Shown piece by piece: positions 29,297 through 40,686 of a stretch of DNA of 64,000 nucleotides. The translations under genes were made by a program, and so were the position numbers. The notes beneath the pieces are model-generated. The model worked only from the letters and a program-made list of their open reading frames with translations, was not told where the DNA came from and did not search any database. Source of the stretch: Vibrio maritimus (GTDB lineage: Bacteria; Pseudomonadota; Gammaproteobacteria; Enterobacterales; Vibrionaceae); the NCBI GenBank assembly GCA_000755425.1, contig BBMT01000008.1, forward strand, positions 62,001-126,000, in the 5' to 3' direction. How positions within the stretch are numbered: position 1 is the stretch's first letter; each line of letters opens with the position of its first letter.

Positions 29297-30293
29297 CTAA
29301 CGCGCGAATACAGATTTACGTTGGACAAGTGTTGGCGTGAACACAATCGGGTCATCTTCGATGGCATCGCCGCGAGAAAGTAGTAAAGCTAACCGAGCAG
29401 CTCGTTCGGCCATCATTGCGATTGGGTAGCGCACGGTTGTGAGGTGTGGGTGCACAAAGCGGGCGATTAAGCCGTCATCGAAACCAATAACAGAAATGTC
29501 TTTAGGTACCGAAATGGCATTGTTTTCAAGCGCTTGAATTGCGCCTGCAGCCATGTAGTCGTTGTAGGTGACTACCGCAGTAATATCTAACGATTTAGAC
29601 AGCAAATTGGTCATGGCGAGTTCACCGCCATCACTGCTTGGCTCACCTGCTTCAATGTAATTTTTAGAAAGCAGTATGCCGTGATCTTCTAGAGCCGTTC
29701 GATAGCCTTTGATACGCTGGTGGGTATCTTCAATGTCTTGGGAAGAAGCAATGCAGGCAATGTTGCGATGACCGGATTTAATTAGATGCAATGTAGCAAG
29801 ATAAGCGCCGCGCTCATTGTCGAGTGAAATACATCGCGACTCGATTTCTGGAATAAAGCGGTTAATGATCACCAGCTTTCACTTCTTTGGCATAGTTGAT
29901 GAGCTCTTCATCACTGAGTCCTTTTGCGTGCAGAATAATGGCTTCGCAGCGACTATTGATGAGTAACTCTAACGCGTGGCGCTCGTCGTCAGCATTGTGA
30001 TAGCCATTGCCGATCAGGATGTGCTTGCCCGCTTCTCTGGCAACTTGATCGACCGATTTAATTAAGGTGCCAAAAAACGGATCCGACACGTCAGAAACCA
30101 CGACGCCGATGGTGTTGGTGCTTTGGCTGACCAACGCTCTCGCTGCCGCGTTGGGGCGATAGCCCAACTTTTTCATCGCCGCAGACACTGAGTCTATGGA
30201 AGACTGGCTGGCTTTAGGCGATTTATTAATAACACGAGACACTGTGGCAACAGAGACTCCTGCTTCTTTAGCGACATCTTTTATGGTTGCCAT
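29297..30293 (-). CDS. LacI/GalR-family repressor (one frameshift)
   Basis: The N-terminal HTH (MATIKDVAKEAGVSVATVSRVINKSPKASQ, split here) is followed by the hinge and a periplasmic-binding-protein-like domain ending ARLALLLSRGD. The frame changes at the T-run 29877-29879, where one base seems gained (KEVKLVIINRF when repaired). About 332 residues. It stands between the GH36 gene and the ABC ATPase gene in the same direction. GalR-like operators at 31701-31714, 38182-38195 and 38281-38294 are the likely targets. Confidence 0.9.
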
Positions 30294-30430
30294 GGGGCAC
30301 CTTTTGCATAGGAACTATTACGATGGCGAGTATTAAAACTCGTTTGATCTCAGAGTTCAATTTGTATGTTTAACAGTACGTTGTGAGCATTTGAATCAGG
30401 TTTTTTTTCAAAGCTCACTCGCATTGTTTG

Positions 30431-31519
30431 CTATAAAGTCACTCGTTGACCCTCGGCATCAAACAGATGAACATCGGCATAGCTGCAGCTAATGGCGACT
30501 TCCTCAAACTTGTTTACAGCCTGATCGCCCGGCAGGTGAACTTTGAAGCCATCGACGCCAGAAGCTTGGCCAAACAAATATGTGCTGTTGCCTAGCCTTT
30601 CGACGACTTCACTTTGGAATTCGAATCTAACCGGATTGTCGTGATTAAGCGTAAGGTGCTCTGGTCTGACGCCTAAGGTAAGAGCATCACCGGTTTTTGG
30701 AGCTTGCTCCGCGGTTCTTGGCAATGAGAACTGCTCACCTTTCGCGGTTTTAACCGTAATCTCTTGCTCGTTGACTTGCTCAACATGAGCAGGAATGAAG
30801 TTCATTTTTGGCGATCCAATAAAGCCTGCCACAAACTCATTTTGTGGTGAGTGATACAGCTCCAGTGGACTACCTACTTGCTCAACTCGGCCATCTCGAA
30901 GCACCACAATTTTATCGGCCAGTGTCATCGCTTCCACTTGGTCATGGGTGACATAAATCATTGTATTGGCGAGGTCTTGGTGCAGCTTGGCGATCTGCAA
31001 ACGCATATCAACGCGAAGCTCGGCATCAAGGTTGGAAAGTGGCTCATCGAACAAAAAGACCTTTGGATTACGTACTATCGCACGACCAATCGCAACACGC
31101 TGCCTTTGACCACCAGAGAGCTCTTTGGGTTTGCGCTTGAGAAGGTGTTCGAGTTGCAATGTCTTGGCGGCATTTTGCACTTGTTTATGGATGTACTCTT
31201 TAGGGTGATTATTCATCTTGAGGCCAAAACCCATGTTCTCTTCAACCGTCATGTGCGGGTAGAGAGCGTAGGATTGAAACACCATCGCTACCCCGCGCTC
31301 AGCAGGATCGACGTCGTTTACTTTTTCCTCATTGATGAAGATCTCGCCGTCACTGATCTCTTCTAAACCGGCGACTAGACGTAGCAATGTCGACTTGCCG
31401 CAGCCCGATGGACCAACAAACACCACAAATTCGCCATCGTTAATGTCGAGATCGACGCCGTGAATGGTTTGTACCTTGCCATAGCGTTTGATGACTTGGT
31501 TTAAGCGGATGTCAGCCAT
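30431..31519 (-). CDS. Sugar ABC importer ATPase, MsmK/UgpC/MalK type
   Basis: 362 residues. Walker A GPSGCGKST, signature LSGGQRQRVAIGRA, Walker B VFLFDEPLSNLD, His-switch YVTHD, and a C-terminal TOBE/OB domain from about residue 235. It powers the CUT1 importer encoded divergently (MalF-like and MalG-like permeases, binding protein). GGGGAG precedes the ATG. The divergent promoter region holds a GalR-like operator. Confidence 0.93.
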   Translation of the reverse strand: MADIRLNQVIKRYGKVQTIHGVDLDINDGEFVVFVGPSGCGKSTLLRLVAGLEEISDGEIFINEEKVNDVDPAERGVAMVFQSYALYPHMTVEENMGFGLKMNNHPKEYIHKQVQNAAKTLQLEHLLKRKPKELSGGQRQRVAIGRAIVRNPKVFLFDEPLSNLDAELRVDMRLQIAKLHQDLANTMIYVTHDQVEAMTLADKIVVLRDGRVEQVGSPLELYHSPQNEFVAGFIGSPKMNFIPAHVEQVNEQEITVKTAKGEQFSLPRTAEQAPKTGDALTLGVRPEHLTLNHDNPVRFEFQSEVVERLGNSTYLFGQASGVDGFKVHLPGDQAVNKFEEVAISCSYADVHLFDAEGQRVTL

Positions 31520-31700
31520 AAGAACTCCCCGTTATGCAGACAAGTGGCAGCATGAAAAAGCGTGAATCCTCACGCCGGTTTTTGTGAATGCCAGATTTGT
31601 GAATACCATGACCATACGCGCTAATTGGCAACTTGTTAGCTGTCAAACCAAGAATAGTTGATCATGATCATAAAATGTTAACGACTTTGGGTGAAAACTG

Positions 31701-31714
31701 TGGAAACGTTTACA
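31701..31714. promoter_or_regulatory. GalR-like operator 1 (ABC importer)
   Basis: TGGAAACGTTTACA fits the GalR/LacI consensus GTGKAANCGNTTNCA when the preceding G is included. It lies between the divergent ATPase and permease genes and is flanked by longer arms GAAAACTGT and ACAGTTTTC. Confidence 0.65.
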
Positions 31715-31868
31715 GTTTTCATTTTGACCAGTACAACATTTCACCACGTTGGCTAATATTCGAGTGTATTTTCACTAAAACCCATCTAAAACAGTGCTTA
31801 TTGTTGATAATTTCAGAAATTAATGACTGTTAACAATATGTTGCGATGGGGTAGGGAGTCACCTTGAA

Positions 31869-32789
31869 ATGGAACAATCTGTGAAAACGGTATACCCACA
31901 AAATCAGCTACCGTCACAGCGACGCAAAAGTCGTATTAATACCCAAGTCGCGCCATGGATATTTTTGGCGCCAGCTATCCTAATTTTTGCTGTTTACGTC
32001 ATCTATCCAATTCTGGACAGTATTTGGCTGAGCTTTTATGAATGGGATGGATTGGGTGAAAAAACTTGGGTGGGTCTCGACAACTATCGAGAGCTTTTTG
32101 ACTCAGAAGCCTTCTATACCTCGCTTAAAAATAACTTTTTGTGGTTGGTGTTCTTTATGTTGGCACCACCCATTGGATTGGCTATTGCGCTCTTTCTCAA
32201 TCAACAAGTAAGAGGAATTCGCGTAGTTAAATCTCTGTTTTTCTTCCCTTTCGTTATCTCTCAAGTGGTGGTGGGTCTCGTCTTTGCTTGGTTCTATGAC
32301 CCTTCTTTTGGTCTGTTTAACATCGTGCTTGGCTTTTTCGATATTGAAGCTATTGCGATTTTGTCCAACGAAGATTACGTGACCTACGGGATCATTGCCG
32401 CGGGTCTGTGGCCACAGATTTCCTATTGCATGATCTTGTATCTCACAGGTTTGAATAACCTGGATCCGGAGCAGTTGGAAGCTGCGCGCCTTGATGGTGC
32501 CAAGAAACTGCGCATGCTTTGGTACGTGGTGTTACCTCAGCTTCGTCCAGCGACGTTTATCGCTATCGTGGTTACGGTCATCGGCGCACTTCGTTCGTTT
32601 GACCTAGTGGCGACCATGACAGCGGGTGGCCCGTGGGGGAGCTCATCAGTGCTCGCTTATCAAATGTACGAAGAATCAATATTCAACTACCGCATGGGTT
32701 ATGGCGCCTCGGTATCGGTTGTTCTGTTTCTGATTATGGATATCTACATCGCTTACTTCTTGTGGCGAATGCTAAGGAGTGAAAAATAA
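31869..32789 (+). CDS. Sugar ABC permease, MalF-like (CUT1)
   Basis: 306 residues with six membrane segments and the EAA loop LEAARLDGAKKLRMLWYVVLPQLRP, which contacts the ATPase. GGGAG is upstream. Its stop overlaps the start of the next permease by one base (TAATG), so they are coupled. Confidence 0.92.
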   Translation: MEQSVKTVYPQNQLPSQRRKSRINTQVAPWIFLAPAILIFAVYVIYPILDSIWLSFYEWDGLGEKTWVGLDNYRELFDSEAFYTSLKNNFLWLVFFMLAPPIGLAIALFLNQQVRGIRVVKSLFFFPFVISQVVVGLVFAWFYDPSFGLFNIVLGFFDIEAIAILSNEDYVTYGIIAAGLWPQISYCMILYLTGLNNLDPEQLEAARLDGAKKLRMLWYVVLPQLRPATFIAIVVTVIGALRSFDLVATMTAGGPWGSSSVLAYQMYEESIFNYRMGYGASVSVVLFLIMDIYIAYFLWRMLRSEK

Positions 32790-33640
32790 TGTACCCACAA
32801 CCGATAGAAAAATCTGGACGCTTTACCAATATCAGCTATCGAGTGGCGCTGCCTATTTCGATTGTGATGTGGCTGTTGCCGCTTATTGCGGTGATGATGA
32901 CCTCGATTCGTTCAATGGAAGACATCAACAAAGGTAATTACTGGGGCTGGCCGAGTGATATCCAGTTTGTTGAAAACTACACGCAAGTGTTCACGGCAAC
33001 GCCGATGGGACAGTATCTGCTGAATAGTTTGATCATCACTTTGCCCGCAGTTGCAGGCGCGGTGGCGCTGTCTACGTTGGCAGGGTTTGCGCTCGCGAAG
33101 TATAACTTCAAGGCCAATATTTGGATCTTTGCGATGTTCATTGCAGGTAACTTCGTTCCGTTCCAAATCCTGATGATTCCAGTGCGCGATCTCACCATTA
33201 CCTTTGGTCTTTATGATACGCATTGGGCGCTTATCTTTTTCCACGTCGCCTTCCAAGCCGGCTTCTGTACCCTATTCATGCGCAATTTTATCGTCGGTAT
33301 TCCCGATGCCTTGATTGAGGCGGCGCGCGTTGAAGGTGTGAGTGAAATGAAAATTTTCTGGCACGTGGTGTTACCGCTTGTCAGGCCGGCACTGGCTGCA
33401 CTGTCTGTGTTGGTGTTTACCTTTATTTGGAATGACTACTTTTGGGCGCTGGTTTTGGTGCAAAGCGATGAAGTGCGCCCCGTAACGGCAGGATTGAGTG
33501 CATTGAAAGGGCAGTGGTTGGCGTCGTGGCAGTTTATTTCTGCCGGTGCCGTCGTCGCTGCAATTCCTCCAGTGGTGCTGTTCTTTACCATGCAGCGTCA
33601 CTTTATTGCTGGTCTAACGTTGGGAGCAACCAAAGGTTAA
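32789..33640 (+). CDS. Sugar ABC permease, MalG-like (CUT1)
   Basis: 283 residues, six membrane segments, EAA loop LIEAARVEGVSEMKIFWHVVLPLVRPA in parts. It forms the translocation pore with the MalF-like protein. The gap to the binding-protein gene holds a small GCTGGT/ACCAGC hairpin that may tune the binding protein's higher expression. Confidence 0.92.
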   Translation: MYPQPIEKSGRFTNISYRVALPISIVMWLLPLIAVMMTSIRSMEDINKGNYWGWPSDIQFVENYTQVFTATPMGQYLLNSLIITLPAVAGAVALSTLAGFALAKYNFKANIWIFAMFIAGNFVPFQILMIPVRDLTITFGLYDTHWALIFFHVAFQAGFCTLFMRNFIVGIPDALIEAARVEGVSEMKIFWHVVLPLVRPALAALSVLVFTFIWNDYFWALVLVQSDEVRPVTAGLSALKGQWLASWQFISAGAVVAAIPPVVLFFTMQRHFIAGLTLGATKG

Positions 33641-33740
33641 TCCCGATCTAGCCGCACAATCAGTGCTGGTTGGTGACGACCAGCAAGCTATAACGATAAC
33701 AATGGAGCCTGAGCGCAAGCTCGACAATAAGGATCTTACT

Positions 33741-34969
33741 ATGAAAATTGTGAAACACCTCGCTGCTACCGCCATACTTGGCGCGTCCCTCTCAACAACC
33801 GCTTGGGCGGGCGAGTTAGTTATTAACTCGGATCAAGCAGACCCTGCACCAAAAGAAGCGTGGGCTGAAATCGTGAAACGATTTGAAGCTGAAAACCCAG
33901 ACATTACGGTGAAGTACAACTTGTATGATAAAGAAGCGTACAAGACGACAATTCGTAACTGGCTGGTCACGTCTCCACCGGATGTTGTGTTCTGGTATGC
34001 GGGTAACCGAATGAAAACATTCGTTGATCGTGGACTATTGGAAGATGTAAGTGACATTTGGGCTGACAACAACATGGCTCAAGATTTTAAATCGGCAGCG
34101 CCAGCGATGACGGTAAATGGTAAGCAATACGGTGTGCCTTACACTTACTATCAATGGGGTGTGTACTACCGTAAAGACATCTTCGAGAAGTATGGTATCG
34201 CTGAACCAAAAACATGGGATGAGCTAAAAGCTGCAGCTGCGACACTGAAAAAGAATGAAGTGGCGCCTTTTGCTATCGGTACCAAGTACCTATGGACAGC
34301 AGCAGGTTGGTTCGACTATATCAACCTACGTACCAACGGTCTTGATTTCCACATCGACTTGATGGACGGCAAAGTACCTTATACTGATGATCGAGTTAAA
34401 AAGACCTTTGCAAACTGGGCTGAGCTAGTCGAGCCTGGCTACTACCTAGACAACCACGCGTCTTACTCTTGGCAGGAAGCGCAGCCGTTCTTGTATAACG
34501 GTGAAGCGGCTATGTACCTGATTGGTAACTTTATTGCTCCTAACTTCCCTGCTGAGCTTGATGGCAAAATGGCTTCTTCCAATTCCCAGTTATCGATCCT
34601 GCTGTGCCAATTGCAGAAGATGCGCCAATGGATACCATTCATATCCCAACCAAAGCGAAGAACAAAGAAGATGCACGTAAGTTCCTAGCGTTTGTTGCCA
34701 AACCAGAGATCCAGCAGTTGGTGAATGATGTACTACTGCAGATCCCAACCAACAGTAAAGCCAAACCTGCTGATGATGAATTCCTAAACATCGGCGTGGA
34801 AATGTTGGCAGATGCGAGCGGTACGGCGCAGTTCTACGACCGCGATACTGATCCTGCGATGGCGAAAGAAGGCATGAAGGGCTTCCAAGAGTTCATGGTG
34901 AAACCTGAGCGTGTGGATCAAATCCTAAAACGTCTTGAAAAAGTACGTCAGCGCACGTTTAAGAACTAA
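33741..34969 (+). CDS. Sugar ABC solute-binding protein (CUT1, one frameshift)
   Basis: The ATG at 33741 follows AAGGATCTTACT; the signal peptide ends TAWA before GELVINSDQ. One T is lost near 34574 (TT for TTT); repair gives KMAFFQFPVIDPAVPIAEDAPMDTI in parts and about 409 residues. Aromatic residues in YTYYQWGVYYRKDIFEKYG suggest sugar stacking. The neighbouring GH36 and LacZ enzymes suggest an alpha- or beta-galactoside. It is followed by a terminator at 35000-35031. Confidence 0.9.
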
Positions 34970-34999
34970 TCTGTAAAGCGTTTAAATAACGATACCAAT

Positions 35000-35033
35000 G
35001 AGCGTTTCCAAACCATTGGAGCGCTCTTTTTGT
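35000..35033 (+). terminator. Terminator after the binding-protein gene
   Basis: Stem GAGCG-TT-TCCAA / TTGGA-G-CGCTC with an ACCA loop and a TTTTT tail. It separates the importer genes from lacZ, which then needs its own promoter or read-through. TGTAAAGCGTTTAAA just before it resembles an operator with one extra base. Confidence 0.75.
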
Positions 35034-35070
35034 TTCAAAGCAGTTGTTAATGGAACCATAGGAAGTAGAG

Positions 35071-38000
35071 ATGAGAACTTTTGCCCAAGTGATGGCGGCA
35101 CGAGAGTGGGAAAATCAACACGTTGTTCAGCGCAACGTACTGACCGCTCACGCGCCTTTGCATGCCTACAGCAGTATTGAGCAAGCTCGAGTTGGTGACG
35201 CATCAGACAATCAAACCTCACTTAATGGGCAGTGGCAGTTTACCTTGCTGACTGCGCCAGAGGCTATGTCAGAAGCCTTTACTGAGCCAGATTTTGAGGA
35301 TTCAGATTGGCACTCTCTTCCGGTTCCTTCTAACTGGCAATTGCACGGTTTTGATAAACCAATTTACACCAATGTGAAGTACCCGTTTGTCGATAATCCT
35401 CCTTACGTTCCAGAACAGAACCAACAGGGGTGTATCGTAAGAGTTTTGATTATTCACCACGAGAAAACACGTCCACTAACATCACCTTTGATGGTGTGAA
35501 CAGTGCATTCCATTTGTGGTGTAACGGACATTGGGTAGGGTATTCACAAGATTCTCGACTGCCGGCTGAGTTTGACCTTGGCCAGCATCTGATATCGGGT
35601 CGCAACCAACTAACCGTGATGGTGCTGAGATGGTCTGACGGCTCTTATCTTGAAGATCAAGATATGTGGTGGCTAAGTGGCATCTTCCGTGATGTTACTT
35701 TGCGCACGAAACCTATAACACATATAGCGGATGTGGAGACTGTCGCCAGTTTACAATCTGGTTATCGAGATGGCCTGCTAACGGTGACGACAACGGTATC
35801 CTCGCCAAGCGACACACTTAAAGTGAACGTGGCACTATTTGATGCAGCAGGTAATGAAATAGCAGCTCAAACTCAAGCATTTGGCGTCGAATTTGTCGAT
35901 GAAAAAGGTGCGTGGGACAACAAAGCGATTCATCGCTTGCCGATAGTCGATGTGAAAGCTTGGAGCGCCGAAGCGCCCCATTTGTATCGTGTTGTGGTAT
36001 CACTCATCGATGACCAGAATCAGCTCATTGACTGCGAAGCCTATTCGGTTGGTTTTCGTAATGTCGAAGTCTTAAATGGCCAACTCTGCGTCAACGGTAA
36101 ACCGCTTCTTATTCGTGGTGTCAATCGTCATGAGCATCATCCAGAGCTTGGGCATGTCATGACTCGTGAGGCGATGATAGAAGACATCAAACTCCTCAAA
36201 CAAAACAATTTTAACGCGGTACGTACCGCGCATTACCCTAACCATCCGATGTGGTATCAACTGTGTGATGAGTATGGGCTGTATTTAGTTGATGAAGCCA
36301 ACATAGAAACTCATGGCCAAGTGCCAATGTGCCGTTTGTCTAATGACAGCGAATGGCTGAATGCTTATATGCGACGTATGGTGAATCTGGTCGAGCGAGA
36401 TAAAAACCACCCGTCTGTGATTGTGTGGTCGCTTGGCAATGAATCGGGCATCGGCGGCAATCATCATGCAATGTATCAATGGGTTAAACAGCGTGACCCA
36501 TCGAGGCCAGTGCAGTATGAAGGCGGCGGTGCGATGACGGCGGCGACGGACATAATTTGCCCCATGTACGCGCGCGTAAATTGGGACTTGCCTGTGGTTG
36601 GGCATCAGCCAGAAGTGACTCCGCGTATCGGCATCAAAAAGGCCATAGCACTACCAAATGAATCACGGCCGTTGATCCTGTGCGAGTACGCCCATGCGAT
36701 GGGCAACAGTTTGGGAAGCTTTGTCGACTATTGGCAAGCGTTTCGTGACCATCCAAGATTGCAAGGCGGCTTTATTTGGGATTGGGTCGATCAAGGCCTG
36801 AGTAAAGTGGATGACAAAGGGCGTCATTACTGGGCGTACGGCGGTGACTTTGGTGATGAGATTAACGACCGCCAATTCTGTATCAATGGTTTGATATTCC
36901 CAGATAGAACGGCACATCCCGCCTTGTTTGAAGTAAAAAAAGCGCAGCAATATTATCAGTTTAAGTTGGTTAGTGAGCAGCCACTTACTATCGAAATAGA
37001 GAATGAGAACCTGTTTGTTGCCAGCGACAATGAAGTCCTTTTCTGGCAACTGCTACAAGATGGCACGCCGATTACCTCTGGAGAGTTGGCCATGACAATT
37101 CAGCCCGAGCACAAACAGCAGATCACCTTATGCGAGGTTCTCGATAAGCAGCCTGCTGCCGAGTACCATCTCAATCTAGTAACCAGACTGAATGAAGAAA
37201 CGCCGTGGGCAGAGGCCGGGCATGTTACCGCGATAGAGCAAATAGAGCTCCAAGCTGTACCTAGGCTTTCGGTTCCTCAAACGCCACCCATCGCTCAGTT
37301 AGAAGTTGTGGAAGCGGAGCAGCGTCTCGTGGTGGTGAGCGATGATATTGCCTTTGAGTTTGATAGTGCCAACGGCTATCTCGTGAGCTGCAAGGTTCAC
37401 GGCGTTGAGAAGCTAACGCAGCCGATTCAAGATAACTTTTATCGAGCGCCAATCGACAACGATATCGGTACCAGTGAGGCCAATAAGCTTGATCCCAACT
37501 CTTGGTTTGCCCGCTGGCAAACGGCAGGCTTGGCGAACCTAACCCGTGAGTGTCATTCCTTCGATTATTACGAGGCTGAGGGTGGTGTCGATATCACCTG
37601 CGTAGCCATTTATAGCAACGATCAGACGCCAATCATTTCAAGCGCGTGGCGTTACCGCATTGATAGCGAAGGTCAGCTAACTATAGACGTGGATGTCGCG
37701 TTCGCGAAAGGCCTACCACCAATGCCAAGAGTGGGATTGGAGCTCGGGCTATATCGTCAGCCACAAGAAGACACCCAAGTGGAGTGGTTTGGCCGTGGGC
37801 CGCATGAGAACTACCCTGACCGAATTGAGTCAGCGCACTTTGGTCGCTATAAACAGCCTCTGTCTAGAATGCACACTGACTATATTTTCCCATCGGAAAA
37901 TGGTCTGCGTTGCGACAACCGCGAGTTAAAGGTTGGCAGTTTGATGGTTAAGGGCAAGTTTCATTTTTCTGTCAGCGAGTTCAGTCAGCATAGTTTAGCT

Positions 38001-38171
38001 GATGCTAAGCACACCAACGAGCTTGAAAAAGATGGCTGCTTGTATGTCCGCATCGATGGTTACCACATGGGCGTAGGAGGCGATGATTCTTGGACGCCAA
38101 GCGTTCACAAGGCTTATCAACTTCGCGATCAACGCTATCGATATGAGGTAGCACTAAGATTTAATGCCTGA
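35071..38171 (+). CDS. lacZ: Beta-galactosidase, GH2 (one frameshift)
   Basis: About 1034 residues, close to E. coli LacZ. The acid/base Glu is in SLGNESGIGGNH, the nucleophile Glu in ILCEYAHAMGNS, and the metal/sugar regions in NRHEHHPELG and the C-terminal WFGRGPHENYPDR. The frame is lost near 35421 (CC for CCC; EQNPTGVYRKSFDYS when restored). AGGAAGTAGAG precedes the ATG. It hydrolyses beta-galactosides in the cytoplasm. The C-terminal Bgal_small_N domain is complete. Confidence 0.93.
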
Positions 38172-38181
38172 GTTGATGGTT

Positions 38182-38195
38182 TGTAACCGTTATCA
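38182..38195. promoter_or_regulatory. GalR-like operator 2, weak
   Basis: TGTAACCGTTATCA, matching 11 of 14 positions of TGTAAACGTTTACA, 99 bases before operator 3. Two sites at this spacing could allow repressor looping. Confidence 0.4.
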
Positions 38196-38280
38196 ATAAT
38201 CTCACGGTACTCACTATTGATATCAAGGCTGTAACGCCTTAGTACACTGTATTTTAGGGCTTACTTTGATGAAAAATCTG

Positions 38281-38294
38281 TGTAAACGTTTTCA
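38281..38294. promoter_or_regulatory. GalR-like operator 3 (galTKM)
   Basis: TGTAAACGTTTTCA preceded by G fits GTGKAANCGNTTNCA. It lies about 85 bases before galT. Confidence 0.65.
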
Positions 38295-38378
38295 TTGTCG
38301 CGAATTGGATCACGGATCGAGCGAGACAAGGCTTGATACCATGTCCAGCGGCGGGCAATTAACCTATTGAGAGAAGCT

Positions 38379-39429
38379 ATGACCGACATTCAGTTTGACC
38401 CAGTGGATCATCCACATCGTCGTTACAACCCATTGACCGGGCAGTGGATCTTAGTCTCGCCACATCGCGCTAAGCGTCCTTGGAGTGGTCAGGATGAAAA
38501 GCCAGCTACGCAAGAGTTGCCGAGCTTCGATGAAAACTGCTTCTTGTGTCCTACCAACGCTCGTATTTCTGGTGATGTGAACCCGGATTACCAAGGTACT
38601 TACGTGTTTAGCAACGATTTCGCGGCACTAATGCCTGACTCTCCCGATGCACCGCAATCCGACAACCCCTTGTTCAGAACTCAAGGTGTACGCGGTTTAA
38701 GCCGAGTGATCTGCTTCTCTCCTGATCACAGCAAAACTTTGCCTGAGCTCAGCGTCAGTAAAATCCGTGGCGTTATCGATACCTGGAATGAGCAAATTGA
38801 GGAGCTAGGCAAGGATTACGTTTGGGTGCAAGCGTTTGAGAACAAAGGTGAAACCATGGGATGCTCACAGCCGCATCCCCACGGCCAGATTTGGGCGAAC
38901 AGCTTTTTGCCAAACGAAATCGAGCGCAAAGATAAGCACTTACGAGAGTACTTTGAGCAATATGGCTCGAATCTGCTGGTCGATTATGTGGAGGCAGAGC
39001 GACAAGACGGTTCAAGAACCGTGGTTGAAACCGAGCATTGGCTTGCTGTTGTACCTTACTGGGCAGCATGGCCGTTTGAAACCATGTTGCTACCCAAAAC
39101 GCATGTTCGCCGTATGAGCGAACTCAGCGATGAGCAGCGAGATGATTTGGCGGTGGCGATGAAAAAACTGACCAGCCGCTATGACAACTTATTCCAGTGC
39201 TCTTTCCCATACTCCATGCTGGCACTTCGCGCCGTTCTTTGAAGCCAGTGAAGATATTGAGCACTGGCAGTTACATGCCTTGTTTTATCCGCCACTACTG
39301 CGCAGCGCAACAGTGAGAAAGTTTATGGTGGGCTATGAAATGCTCGCCGAATCACAGCGTGATTTGACGGCAGAGCAAGCTGCTGATCGGCTGAGAGCGT
39401 TGAGTGATGTGCATTATAAAGAGCAGTAA
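38379..39429 (+). CDS. galT: Galactose-1-phosphate uridylyltransferase (one frameshift)
   Basis: About 351 residues. The HIT-like active site GCSQPHPHGQIWAN carries the uridylylated His; the zinc motif NCFLCPTN is present. Start at 38379 after GAGAAGCT. Near 39218 two G seem lost (SMGWHFAPF expected, ATG-C seen), the only two-base loss in this window. It exchanges UMP between UDP-glucose and galactose-1-phosphate. First gene of galTKM; galE is not in the window. Confidence 0.92.
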
Positions 39430-39489
39430 CCACCCTATTTTAAACGGCGGCCGACGCTGCCGTGATTAGCCAAGGATTGAGGGCGTATT

Positions 39490-40655
39490 ATGTCTGAATT
39501 AATAACTAACGTGAAAAGCGTGTTCAAACAGGTGCTGGATTATCAGCCGACCCATATTATTCAAGCGCCTGGACGAGTGAACCTAATTGGCGAACATACC
39601 GATTACAATGATGCTTTGTGCTGCCCTGTGCCATTAACTACCAAACTGTGGTCGCTGCTGCAAAGCGCGAAGATAACCTCATTCGTTTGGTGTCGGTCGA
39701 TTATGGCAATGATACAGATGAGTTTGACCTCTTCAAACCGATCGAGTTTTTGCCGGGAAAAATGTGGGCAAACTACATTCGTGGTGTAGTGAAATTCTTG
39801 CTCGCGCGGGGCTACACCTTCAGCGGCGCTGACATTTGTGTCACGGGTAATGTTCCTCAAGGCGCGGGACTGAGTTCTTCTGCAGCTTTGGAAGTGGTGA
39901 TTGGGCAGACTTTCAAAACACTTTACGATCTCGATATCAGCCAAGCGGAAATCGCGCTCAATGGTCAGCAAGCTGAAAATGAGTTTGTCGGCTGCAACTG
40001 CGGCATTATGGATCAAATGATTTCCGCAAAAGGCGAGCAAAATCACGCCATGTTGCTTGATTGCCGAACGTTAGAATCGGAACCGGTGTCGATGCCAGAG
40101 GCAATGGCAGTGGTTATCATCAACTCCAATAAGCAGCGCGGTCTTGTAGACAGTGAGTACAACACAAGACGCCTGCAGTGCGAAAAAGCCGCTCAGGTAT
40201 TTGGCGTCAAAGCGCTGCGTGATGTGAGTATTGAAGAGTTCAATCAAAACCAACAAAGCCTAGAAGACGTTGTCGCTAAAAGAGCACGCCACGTTATCAC
40301 TGAAAATGACCGAACTCTTGAGGCTGCGAAGGCATTGCAAGCTCAAGACATGAAAAGATTGGGCGAGCTTATGGCCGAATCACACGCTTCGATGCGTGAT
40401 GATTTTGAGATAACCGTGAGCGAAATAGATTGCTTAGTGGACATTGTTAAAGATGTGATTGGCGACCAAGGCGGCGTGAGAATGACTGGCGGCGGCTTTG
40501 GCGGCTGTATCGTTGCACTGATCCCGCCAAGTCTAACCGATGCCGTTGAGCAAGCTGTGACCGCGAAGTATCAAGCAGCCACTGGATTGCAAGCATCGAT
40601 TTATGTGTGTCAAGCAAGTGCAGGGGCAGGTGTTGTTGAAGTACTTGAGCATTGA
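39490..40655 (+). CDS. galK: Galactokinase (one frameshift)
   Basis: About 389 residues of the GHMP kinase family: APGRVNLIGEHTDYNDG substrate motif, ATP-loop PQGAGLSSSAALE, and MTGGGFGGCIVALIP. One G is lost at 39613 (GG for the Gly codon GGC), after which the frame moves to GFVLPCAINYQTVVAAA. GAGGG is upstream. It phosphorylates galactose released by GH36 and LacZ. Confidence 0.93.
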
Positions 40656-40686
40656 GAATGACTGACTTTGAGATAAGAGGATTGCG

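Noticed and set aside
30851..31366. 171-codon frame opposite the ABC ATPase
   Set aside because: Antisense to a conserved ATPase; composition follows complementary codons.
34973..34987. GalR-like operator before lacZ
   Set aside because: TGTAAAGCGTTTAAA has an extra base in the centre; only mentioned with the terminator.
39603..40046. 147-codon frame opposite galK
   Set aside because: Antisense shadow; galK motifs are intact on the plus strand.
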